Assembly (NCBI GenBank): GCA_025716815.1
Contig: JAIXMN010000009.1
Span: 62,001 to 126,000, forward strand
Direction: 5' to 3'
From: Dichotomocladium elegans
Taxonomy: Eukaryota > Mucoromycota > Mucoromycetes > Mucorales > Lichtheimiaceae
DNA length: 64,000 bases
Shown: in pieces, positions 45,395 through 55,491 of the stretch
How the letters are laid out: every line of letters begins with the position of its first letter
How positions within the stretch are numbered: the stretch's first letter is position 1
The notes under the pieces: model-generated
Database searches by the model: none
What the model was told of the DNA's origin: nothing
Seen by the model: the letters and a program-made list of their open reading frames with translations, nothing else
Translations under genes and position numbers: made by a program

Positions 45395-46831
45395 TCAATT
45401 CCAGTATTGTTCATGCATCGTGTCTTCAGGAACTGAGTAAACGTGCTTTAAATATTTATAATGCTTACTCCTTTCCAACAGTTTTCTGGGCTGAAAGCTC
45501 GCAAAGACTTGAGCGAGATTTGTTGCCCTTGCCAGGTCAAATTCCCAAGGAAGCTCGCTTTGTTTTGGAAGTCGTTTCTCCATCTCCCTTAAGAATGTCT
45601 TCCATACAACCTTAGGATCATTAGAGTATGGGATTCTGATATCCAGAATTCCAAGGACGCCAAAGACGTAGTCCTGCTTTTTTCCGCACTTTCTTTTCGT
45701 CAAGGACAAAGCGAGGAGCAAATACGGGTAGTGGGCATCTCCGCGACAGACGTTGGAAAGTTTGAATCTTTTGCCGAATTGTCGGGCACGATCGATTGCT
45801 GGAATGTTGAAATTGTTGATATAAAAGGTACTTCTCGCACCATTGGCCATCGATTTTGCTGCTTCAACTGAAGCATTGTAGATTGTTTCAGCAATCAATG
45901 CAATGTGTTGGTATTCTACTCTGCGGTTTGTTTTGCTCGTTTCTCCCACCAGCTTCATGGAGCGTGGTAGCATAGCTTCTTGTAATGTCCAAACCCGCGA
46001 GTACCATGGGCTCTCGAGAATAGCGGTGAGGGCCTCCGCAAATATGTCGTCAGGGCGAGACTGAAAGATTTCAATGAAGATGCGGACGAGGTCCCCCAGC
46101 CTGACACCTGTACCGACGCGAGAGGCATAATCAGCATATCGCTTCTCCAGTTTGTTTCTTTTTCCGAGCATTAGCAGGCTCTCAAATTTGGACCATGGCT
46201 CTGACAAGCGCGTGGCGACCGTGTCCATCGCCCAGTCAGGACATTCGATGAGGGCAATACATTGGTTGCAGTGCCTGTAGATATCGCTCATAATTTCAAT
46301 TGGTGGGTCGCTGTTGTTTGACCTGTTACAGAAAAGGTCGATCCACCAGTATCCGTCGTGTTCGTTAAGAAGACTAAGTAATTTGCCGATTTTAGTGCCC
46401 CGGATTTTCACTTGCATCGGCCTTCCATCAAAATCCAGAATGTTGCTCGTCCAGCTGATCAATTCTTCTGGCTCACCCCACCGATGCGAGATACAATAGT
46501 AGCCCATTCCTTTAACCTCCAGATCATATAGGATGCCTTCGTCCTTTGCAGGGCACACCAACTGCATCCTGGGCGGCGCACCGGACCTTTGGTCCTTGAT
46601 CACCCGAATCAGATGGAACTTGGGATTTCTATGGAGCGTCTTCAATTCCTGTCCCAAATTTACATAATTCTCGAACGTCTCGAGACATGCATCACCAAAT
46701 CTCGTTATAGTCTTCTTGGGATGGCGGGCTACGGATTTTAGGCCTGCCTTGCAGATTTCGAAGGTTTGACCTAGAACAACACCCGCAACACTAGAACTGT
46801 AATTGTATTGGGAAAAGCTAGCTTTTGACAT
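45395..46831 (-). CDS. HET-like (heterokaryon-incompatibility domain) protein
   Basis: A single exon of 478 residues from ATG at 46831. The core follows the HET pattern: GYYCISHRWG (about 110-119, the usual YvALSYcWG), WWIDLFCN (162-169, for WIDaiCIN), EIMSDIYRHCNQCIALIE (179-196, for the MsdIYrnA strand), and WYSRVWTLQEAML (about 290-302, for RaWtlQE). HET domains share a TIR-like fold and trigger cell death in fusing ascomycete hyphae. Here only the domain is supported; the role is not. No NACHT, ankyrin or WD repeats are attached, and the N-terminal 70 residues are unique. It has no introns, in contrast to most neighbours, and sits beside a repeat-rich interval. Confidence 0.7.
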   Translation of the reverse strand: MSKASFSQYNYSSSVAGVVLGQTFEICKAGLKSVARHPKKTITRFGDACLETFENYVNLGQELKTLHRNPKFHLIRVIKDQRSGAPPRMQLVCPAKDEGILYDLEVKGMGYYCISHRWGEPEELISWTSNILDFDGRPMQVKIRGTKIGKLLSLLNEHDGYWWIDLFCNRSNNSDPPIEIMSDIYRHCNQCIALIECPDWAMDTVATRLSEPWSKFESLLMLGKRNKLEKRYADYASRVGTGVRLGDLVRIFIEIFQSRPDDIFAEALTAILESPWYSRVWTLQEAMLPRSMKLVGETSKTNRRVEYQHIALIAETIYNASVEAAKSMANGARSTFYINNFNIPAIDRARQFGKRFKLSNVCRGDAHYPYLLLALSLTKRKCGKKQDYVFGVLGILDIRIPYSNDPKVVWKTFLREMEKRLPKQSELPWEFDLARATNLAQVFASFQPRKLLERSKHYKYLKHVYSVPEDTMHEQYWN

Positions 46832-49120
46832 AGTAATTCATGACATGCCTTAATAGCCGGAGTTCCTGCGTGGATATGCGTGTCCTTCCGATGGAGACTG
46901 CCATAATGCGTGTAGGAAATAAAAGACCATAAAACATGCCATAGATTTATAACTTTTTGTTGTGTGGTACAATCCAGCCAACCTTCTTGTACTCTGATAG
47001 ACACCGTATTACAATCTCTCCAGCATGGGCAACCTCCAAAGCCTAAACTCATCATAACCCCACAGCTAACTATCAAGACATCGGGGGAGGGGAGTCTTCC
47101 CATGCTTGAACACGCGATAAACCACATGAGATAGTCTCAGATTTTCCACAGTAAGAAGATCATGTTCTTGTAACTGCGCCAAACAAAATGGTTGCACGCC
47201 AAAACGGTCACCACCATTTTTCCTTGTTCTGTGTTCATGTGACGACTGGTGGCGCCATTTGTATCGCCATGCATGGCAGGCATCGGAGAAACCAATTGCA
47301 CCGTAGAGCAGTGACAAATGTACCTCTTGTTGCTTTGATAGCGAGCATCAATAGACCTGGGTACATGACTAGACTTGACCAACGCCCACCAGTTCACTCG
47401 AATGGAAACGCTTGATGAATGATCGACATTGTGTTTGTTTCCTGGGCTTTTGAGAAACTCTGGTGCGACAATCAGTCGTTTTTTTTTTTCCGTCGTCCTC
47501 TTTCTTCCCCGCCCCCCCCCAAACGCTAATATTGGATAAACGTTAAAACCGTAGGGGCAGATCGAGTCTTCGAGATGGGATCCTCCTTTATTGAATAAAA
47601 ATAGCCCTCTTTCTGTAGATCTTCTCAGACCAGGATGGGCTCGTGTGTGGTACAAGCGGTAGTCCATCGAGCGCTATCCCTCAGTATTACTTATTAGCGG
47701 GCTTACATAGTTTCGGGATTAGGGGCGTGCTTGTGGAAGAGGTGGATAAGGTTGCGATCCTGCTCACTACTGTCTTGTGGAAAGCGCAATGTCATGAACA
47801 GTCAGGCTACGACTAGTAGACTTACCACCTAATTTCAACAGAATACTGCAGAAAACCTGACGGTGTTAATAAATGCTCACAAAGGAAAAGACACTAGCTG
47901 AGGTGCTACGTAAAAATGCACGCGCTGGAATGCTTCACAAGAACCTTACGGCATGTGGAGAAGCCACTATCTATCGCACGATGCGGACCATAAAAAGACC
48001 TGATCTTGCGCGTTACTTCCCATTCTGGAAGATGGGATCGATCTTATCGTCTCTCTCACCAAACCGCTGGATAGGTCTTAAACTTGAATATGCTCATAAC
48101 TGCATAGCAGTACAGAATGCCATACCAAAAAGCACAGTAATGAAGCCAGCAACCTAATTTGGCTTCAAACGATTGCTGTTTGAAGAAACCAGCGCCGCAA
48201 AGGCGGCGTAGACCTACATAATCCTGAAGCAGTTTTGTCATTGGGTGTGAAATATCATTGACATTTCACTTTAAACCAGTAATCATTCTTAGATCCTTAA
48301 ACGGGATAAAGTTTATTCTATTGTCTAACATGAGCAACATCGCCTTGTGGATTTTTAAATACTGTTACATCTGGTTTACGAGTATTGAAAAAAGATAAAA
48401 TGGCTGTAACCGATATCGACTGGTTGCGGAGGTTGTTGATTTGTTCTGAATGTACCGAGCTTATGTATCTGGACCTGCTGGCTACATGCTTCGGCGCCCG
48501 GGGAGTTCCCATACAGGTCTTGAGTAGTAATCCCGGCGAGGGCGCTCGCAAGAGATAGCCCAGCATATAAATATGAGAAAAGAGAGTTATCTTTACTGGA
48601 TGGTTTGACTTACTTCTTTAGCTCTGATATGTCCGTTGATCTAGGTAAAGACGATGGTGATATAGATGAGGATGGGACGATCAAATCTCATTTTACCGAT
48701 CTGATCTGTGATTGTCCTGGTTCGTTACGTTGGATCCCGCTAACTTATTACGCAGGGAACAGGTCTGGAATAATGATATAGTGCATCTTTTCAATTCTCG
48801 ACTTGCTTCGCGATCCGACAGGATCATTGTGTTTGGTTTCGGCTAAATAGTATTTCAGCATAATGGTTAGTAAAATAAACGTTGGTCCGCTTCTAAGAGG
48901 AACAGGTCATTGCTACGCAGCAGAAAAAATGTCATTTGTGGAAGTTTCTGCCTCCTATCGAAGGTGAAAGTAATAGCCAGTGGGAGACCAAAAAGTCCAA
49001 GGCACGTTCAATTGCCGTATATACGCATCGGCGAGCGAAAATATGGCACCACAACTGCTGATCGTAGTGGATTACACAGGTTATTACTTTCAATAGAGGT
49101 TGTGGGAGTTTTTGAGCATT
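46832..49120. other. Intergenic, repeat-adjacent region without supported gene
   Basis: About 2.3 kb. Frames such as 47137-47667 (minus) and 47873-48157 (plus) have no family features. A C10-type run lies near 47511-47520. Around 48630-48900 short plus-strand stretches (for example DEDGTIKSHFTDLICDCPG) look like decayed coding DNA, possibly of a mobile element, but I cannot name it. Confidence 0.4.
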
Positions 49121-50220
49121 AAAAGGATTTTTCTCGTCTATTTAGCAAGTGGAACTTCTTTTTGCTCGCGGAATATGAATATAGTTTAACAGTGGAGCAG
49201 CTTATGAAATTGCATTGTGACCTTGCCATCTTTGCCGCCAGCCGCTGCTGGTTACGTCGTCGTTATCATGACATCAAGAGAGGCATCAAAATCACTGTAC
49301 GCCTCAGAATGCATCATTTTCATCAGCAAGAGCAGTGTTTCTTTGTGCTTCAATGACTTCCCCATTGCATGTTTGTCAATAGGAACATTGACAGCCACCA
49401 TGTTCACACCCCACAAACAAAGGCTTTCCTCCATTGATGATGATAGGCGGGAATACCAACGCAGGAAAGTCTTCACTGTGTAATACTATACTGTACTGTG
49501 CTTGGGATAGCACTTCACTCATCAGTAACATATGCTGTTCAACTTGTTGTTTGATGAAGGCGGAGACTACTGGTGGAATTTCCTCGCTGGCAACCTGTTG
49601 GCAGGGGAATGGAATTAAACACTATATGTGCTTTGTTATATTCCAAGAAAATCGCAGTACGAGGACTCACGAATTCTTGGTTAATAATAACCCGTAGCAA
49701 TGCTTAGCAGAAGGTCGCTCACCAAAAATGGCAGGAGGAGTGTGATCGTTTGTCAAGTAGCTTCTGTTTTCAAGAGATGCTCAGGCTGATCGCCAGCAGC
49801 ATCAGTAGAAGCAAATACTACTGCGTTGTTTTTGATCCTTGATCCATCCAGCATACCTCTTGCACCTTATTTACGTAATTTCAGCAAACTCTTCTCTACG
49901 CTGCGCAGAACCATTGTTAGACATTGACAAAGAAATGCATAAATTTCCGGCCCTGTTTTGCAGGGCTAAGATGCAATAAGCAAGATACTTGGGCCACTCA
50001 TCCATTCGATGAATGGAGAGGAGGCCCCCTATAGGTGAGTCGGGTGGGAAGAGAGCAATACAGCCTACTATGTGGAAACAAATAAGCTATAGGTTCGCTA
50101 ATAGTGCATGGTAAGTTCATCGGCTTAGTACACGCATAAATTGCCTCTATTGAACCTCAAATACTATTTACTGATGACGTGATATCCATGATCGCATGAC
50201 GCGAACTTGATTGAAAATAA
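49121..50220. repeat. Dispersed repeat, copy A (about 1.1 kb)
   Basis: This stretch is similar, at roughly 75-85 percent by eye, to 62846-63780 in the same orientation. Shared blocks include GTGGAACTT..TCGCGGAATATGAA, CACAAACAAAGGCTTTCCTCCATTG, CTGGCAACCTGTTGGCAGGG, GAGAGCAATACAGCCT, and TGATATCCATGATCGCATG near the end. Similarity fades beyond both ends. On the minus strand copy A keeps an open stretch (IPFPCQQVASEEIPPVVSAF, at about 49611-49552) also seen in copy B, hinting at an old coding element read from the minus strand. No LTR, inverted repeat or known transposase motif was recognised. Confidence 0.75.
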
Positions 50221-50749
50221 TGTTGCATACCAGGGGCAGAAGATATGGTCATCTGCCCTTATTGGATGGACATTTATGCTCCGACATCCAACTCTGCAAT
50301 GAGAGGCTTGCCAGAATGAGTGAACTTGTAATCTCGGCAAAGAATAACAAGGCCAGGACCTTCCGCGGATTCTATGCGGAGTCATAGCTGGGGAGGGATT
50401 ATGCCGATTGGAATCACTGGCCATCATTTTGGTAGTTAAGGCGATTTGGTACAGTGCATAACCTCTTTAGTTCAGGAACAAGTCGGGCAGAAGATTTTCT
50501 CAACTGTCGGTTCCTTACAGATGCTTTCCCATGAATACGATCTACACATGCATCTTCTATTGTAGCGGAGAGAGGGAGCAGCACAGGATGTGTATATGCC
50601 TTCAACCCACTCTTCATTGCGGCTGTTTTGATCAGAACCAGGTAACATTCTTTTCACGTTGACATATAATAAATTTAGCTGTTATCCTATGTTTGTCTTG
50701 CGTACGCTTCTTTTCCTCGCACATCAAATACCCCATCTGAGGACCGTCC
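50221..50749. other. Intergenic region upstream of the CSC1-like gene
   Basis: About 0.5 kb between repeat copy A and the channel gene start. It contains the promoter; no gene is supported. Confidence 0.4.
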
Positions 50750-53734
50750 ATGGCAACGATCGACACAGCTTACTATGTGCCAACGCTTCTGGGACTTACT
50801 ACCTCATTTGGCATTGCTTCGACCATCACGCTCTCCTGTCTGGTAGTATTTGAGATCCTGCGGCGACGGGAGTCATTCCAGTGCCTCTTTTCGCCACGGA
50901 CACGGATTATCACGTAAGTATATCCGGATTAGACACGCTACACGCATCAGCAATGATTCATTATTTCTCCAAACAACATGCACATACGATAAATAAAGTT
51001 GCACGTTACCACCCCTCTCACTCCAGCCGTTTGGCTGGCTCACAGGGACATTATACCTCGATGAGCAGCTTATGATTGACCAGGTCGGACTTGACGCAGC
51101 CATGTATATCCGTTTCCTACGGATGGCTGTACAGTACCTCATGTTGCTCGTTACTCTCATCTGTCCGGCCCTGCTCACGCTCCATTGGATCGCCAACACG
51201 AGTGAGGACGTCAATGTCAATACTAATAGCAGTGGCAGCAGCGGCAGCTACTTTGACAGCGACACCACACTGTATCGTCTATCCATATCAAATGTTCCTG
51301 ATCAGGCCCTCCTCGTATGGGTTCACGTCGTCTTCATCTACATCCTCTCGCTAGGTTGGCTATGGCTCCTGCTCGTCAATCATTGGCATTTACTCCAGAA
51401 GCAGAATCCGCATCATCACCAGCGGCCCCACACGGTGTTGATCACCAACGTGCCGCATCATCTTCGGAACTCTCAGGCGCTCATCCAATATTTTTCAACC
51501 GAAATCGGGCCTGTTGACAGTGCCACTCTGCTCAGCCAGGCTGGTGCGGAGCCCCTCCAACTTGCCCTTCAGCGCCGACAGCATTGTCTCGATAAGCTCG
51601 AACGGCTGCTCATTGTCCTTGGTCGCCGCCAACGCCATGTCCACGATTGGATCCGCCGCCTTCCGCCCCACCCTGCCATCATCGACTGGCTCGATAAATT
51701 GGATGATATTGATCATGAAATCAATCAGTTGCGCGAATTGAACAGACTGTCGGTTCGTTATTGTACACCGACCGGTACGGCATTCGTTACATTCAAGCAA
51801 GTGTTTTCTTATTTCTTTTTCCTCGGGAGGGATCGGACCGGCTTGGGCGGAGGTGGAGAGAGAGGTGGGGGATGGGGCTGAGAAATGAAACATAAGTAAC
51901 GTGAAATAGATCCGCCGAATCAGCGCAGGTTTGTGCGCAAGTAGTCACGTCTTGGAAACCGGGCGTTTTCCAAACACGGTTGGCGCCCGAGCCACGTGAT
52001 TTACTCTGGGAGGGATTGTTGCGCAAGGGCCGTCGCGACAAGGTGATGCGGCATGTGAGGCGCTGGGCTGTCTTCACTGCTGTCTGGTAAGAGAAAAAGG
52101 ATGCGTGTGTGTGAAGGGCAGCATGGTTGATGATTTCTGCTTTCTGCTAGGGTCCTGACTATCTTTTGGCTATTTCCGGTTTCGTTTATCCTTGGACTTA
52201 CGTCGATCGAATCCTTATCGCAGCATTTCGGGTTCTTCAACTACTTTTTAGATGCTTCTGACAGAGTGCGGTCGTTTATCCAGCACGTGTTGCCGATGCT
52301 CCTGGTGACGCTCTTTATGAGCTTATTACCATGGGTTTTAATGAGTAAGACCTATCAACCATCATCGATCCTGCGAAGCACATTCTGAGAGCATGCGATT
52401 GTTCAATAGTGATCTCAAAGCAGCAAGACTTTGTGTCGTACTCTGACCTGGAGGATACTGTTCTTTGTCGTTACTATCGGTTTGCAATCTTTAACGTACT
52501 CATCGTCTTCCTCCTCGGCACAACCTTTTTATCGACAATGCTCGATGTGCTCTACGAGCCTGCCAAGGTGATTCATTTGTTGGCCAAGTTTCTCCCACAG
52601 GGGGCCAATTTCTTTCTCAACTACATCCTGTTCAACACATCCACCCACGCCATGGAGCTTCTACAGCTCGGTTCGCAGCTGTTTGGCCACCTGATTTTTT
52701 CACTGCCGTTTATATCCAGCACACCGCGCCGTCTAGCCCGGTATACCAAGCCGTGGTCGTTCCCATTTTATTATTATTACCCAAATCATATTCTTGTGTT
52801 TGTCATCGCGGTCACTTACTCGGTGATCCAGCCCCTGATTCTAATCTTTGGACTCCTCTATTTTTCACTTGCGCTCGTGATTTTCCGGCACCAGTTTGCC
52901 TATTGTTATGTCCGCCGGTACGAATCGAATGGGTTCCTTTATTATCGACGGATGGGCAGTTACACGTCCGATGGCCTCGTCATTTCTCAGCTGACAATGG
53001 TCGGACTTTTGTATCTCAAGGGAGTGCTTATGGCAGCCACAGCTGTGCTTCCCATTCTTGTTTTTACGCTCTGGGCCAAAGTCAAACTTGCCAAGCAGTA
53101 TGCATCTGCGAGCCAGCAATTTCGTCAACGCACCCATCGCCATAGCAGGAACCACGCCCGAGGCGGTGGTGACGACGATGACGACGACAACGAACAGCAG
53201 GAGCGAGAGATGCGCAGGCGGCGGTGTTGTGGACCGCGGTACGCTTGTGCAACAATTGATGACATCTGGAAATTATCTTTCCTTAAGACATGGGTGATCT
53301 ACGGCCGATACGGCTGCGAGACATCGCCGATATCTCGTGGACGCGGTGGCAACAGGAGCGGTGGAGGGGATAGTCGTGCTGATGTAGTTGCTCGTGGCTC
53401 TGGATCCGCTTCAACGTCCACGTCGTCCTCTGCGGACTCGCTCGTCGACAAGTGCGATGACTTTTCTGTCCCTGAGGACGTTGTCTTGGAGGACTCGCTC
53501 GTGATGTATCCAGACGACCGGCCGCGCTATTATAATGGTTCAGACACCCGGTTTGAATACCCGCCCTTGGTGGATCCGCTCGACCGGCGTCTGTGGTTGC
53601 CTCGCGACCCCAGCCAGTGGCACATCCAGGACGTCATGACTGTGTCCATGGACGAACTGCGTCGTATTGTCGAGGCAAGGGCGCTGTCATTGTCACCTGA
53701 TTCTCAAGAAGCCTGCATTACTGTTAAACCCTAA
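50750..53734 (+). CDS. CSC1/OSCA/TMEM63-type stress-gated cation channel
   Basis: Five exons: 50750-50913, 50999-51796, 51910-52086, 52151-52344 and 52410-53734, 885 residues with all phases matching. The order fits the family: an N-terminal helix, FSPRTRIIT, PFGWLTG, GLDAAMYIRFLRM, two helices, a cytosolic loop (TVLITNVP, then AFVTFKSAESAQVCAQVV), PEPRDLLWEGL, and a C-terminal channel region with many helices (FILGLTSIESL, LPWVLMMISKQQ, YRFAIFNVLIVFLLGTTF, FFLNYIL). The tail is hydrophilic with Asp, Gln/Glu/Arg and Gly/Ser-rich runs and ends without a helix. Family members are mechanically or osmotically gated, calcium-permeable channels of the plasma membrane. The second intron (51797-51909) uses a GC donor (AA then GCAAGT). 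Confidence 0.9.
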
Positions 53735-54384
53735 ATCATAATGACGAATTAAATAAAAAAGAACGTGTAACAATAGTAAAACTTTCATTCTCTCATTCGT
53801 CATCAACGCTTAATAATTGGGCGAATGTGGGTTTTGTTGATTACCTTTTTCGTGCGGTTGAGTCATCCATTAAGTCAGCAAGGGAAAGGAGAAGAGATTC
53901 ATTTGTTTGTTATCCAAAAAGGGTGATTCCTTGATTTCCCGAATCATTCTGCGTCCCCCATATTACCAACGGCCGGGCTACTTCACCCCCAAAAAGACAA
54001 ACATTTCAATCGCCTGCTATTTTTTTTTGATATTTCCCCAGAGAGTTTGGGGAAAAAAAGCACGAGGATTCATGCTGATTGGAAAAAAAAAGATTGATTT
54101 TATTTATTCTAAAGACCGCCTCAGTTTTCTTTTGAAAAAAATCGCGTGGTTTCGGGTCCACTTATAACCGCTTTCCGATTCTTTTTTTGTTTGTTACCTT
54201 TTCGGGGGAAGGGGGGGGGAGAGGAAGAGCGGAGCACTGCTATAGGGCGAAAAAAAACCCCCGGTGTGGCTCTCGAAAGATATAAAAAAGTCAAAACAAG
54301 GTCGCGCCATTTCATATTTCTTTTCTTCTTCACACCACCCCATTTTATCTTATCTCCCTTCTCACTACATAACACAACAGCATC
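53735..54384. other. Intergenic region between channel and protoglobin genes
   Basis: 650 bases. A G9 run lies near 54212-54220 and several poly-T/poly-A runs occur. It holds the protoglobin gene promoter; the last 60 bases before its ATG are CT-rich. Frames within it are spurious. Confidence 0.45.
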
Positions 54385-55152
54385 ATGCAACACATTGATC
54401 GCAATAAACTCTACGCTGACGGTGATTACCGTTTCGAATATGTGTCTGGTTTTATGGAATTTGGTAAGTCACATAATGCGTTACGCGAAGGTATTTTGGG
54501 TTGATCACTCACGATGTATACAAAAGGCGCCGAGGATATTGCTGCTATCGAAGCCGTCGCCCCTTTGCTCCGACCTATTGTTCCTGCTGTTGTTGACGCT
54601 GTCTATGTGAAGCTCTTCAGCTACGATATCACAAAGATCCACTTCTTGCCCCGCAACGAGGGTTTCCAAGGCGAGGTCCCCAAGAACCTCGAAGAGCTTA
54701 CGTTGGAGTCTGAGCAAATCAAGTTCCGCAAGGACTTTTTGAAGCGTTATCTTGACAAACTCCTTTCCGGTCCCTATGACGGCCGCATGATCCGATATCT
54801 GGACTGGGTTGCCAAGATTCACACCGATACCCCCGAGAAGAAGAGCAAGATTAACGTCGAATATATTCACATGAACGCACTCATGGGCTACGTCGAGTCC
54901 ACATTGGTCGGTGGTGTTCTCTCTCTCAAGCTTCCTGAGGAACAGCAAGCAAAGACCTTGGCCGCCTTTAACAAGCTTCTCTGGATCCAGAATGATTTCT
55001 TTGCAAAGTACTACTGCACACCTGAACCTGTCCACACCAAGTCCTCAGCACCTGCAAAGTCCCTCGCGGATAGCATCAATTGGACTACCGCCATCGGCGC
55101 TGTTATCGGCGGCTTGGCAGTCTGGTTCTACAAGAAGCAGCAAAGTTTGTAA
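54385..55152 (+). CDS. Tail-anchored protoglobin-domain protein
   Basis: Two exons: 54385-54463 and 54527-55152, 234 residues. Residues 1-190 form an all-helical globin-sensor (protoglobin) fold. A candidate proximal haem-ligand histidine is H125 in YLDWVAKIHTD, the position expected for helix F, and MNALMGYVESTL follows. A Ser/Ala-rich linker leads to one C-terminal helix (about 211-228, WTTAIGAVIGGLAVWFY) and a short basic end (KKQQSL), the layout of a tail-anchored protein of mitochondria, ER or peroxisomes. Bacterial and archaeal protoglobins bind O2, CO or NO; many are sensors. The fungal role is unknown to me. Codon use is strongly biased, suggesting high expression. AATAAA lies at 55164-55169. 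Confidence 0.8.
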
Positions 55153-55491
55153 AATATATCAACAATAAAGTAATGCATGCATACATCCTCCATTGTACAA
55201 AAACAACGCATGGAAATTGACAGGATTTGGGATGGTAAGGTGTGCTGTATCGGAGAATGTGCTTTGGTAGAACTATCTTCTTTCCCCATCCCCTCCGGGC
55301 GGCAATGACAGAGTTTCAAATAAAAAGGTGGGGGCGGAGACGCCATCCCCTCGCTTTTGAAGGAAGAAAAGCAAGTCGAATTTGGTATTGCAGTATATGA
55401 TTGTTGGTTGGATAACGATAATGTGGGGATGAGCGTACATGAAAAATGTGAGAGGAATTAAAACAAGCAAATTCTAGACCCTAATGAATGG
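55153..55491. other. Convergent intergenic region (protoglobin / beta-tubulin 3' ends)
   Basis: 339 bases that must hold both 3' UTRs. A plus-strand poly(A) signal is present at 55164-55169. Nothing else is seen. Confidence 0.45.

Noticed and set aside
47137..47667. 176-codon minus-strand open frame
   Set aside because: Unusual composition, crosses a C10 run and lacks any recognisable motif.
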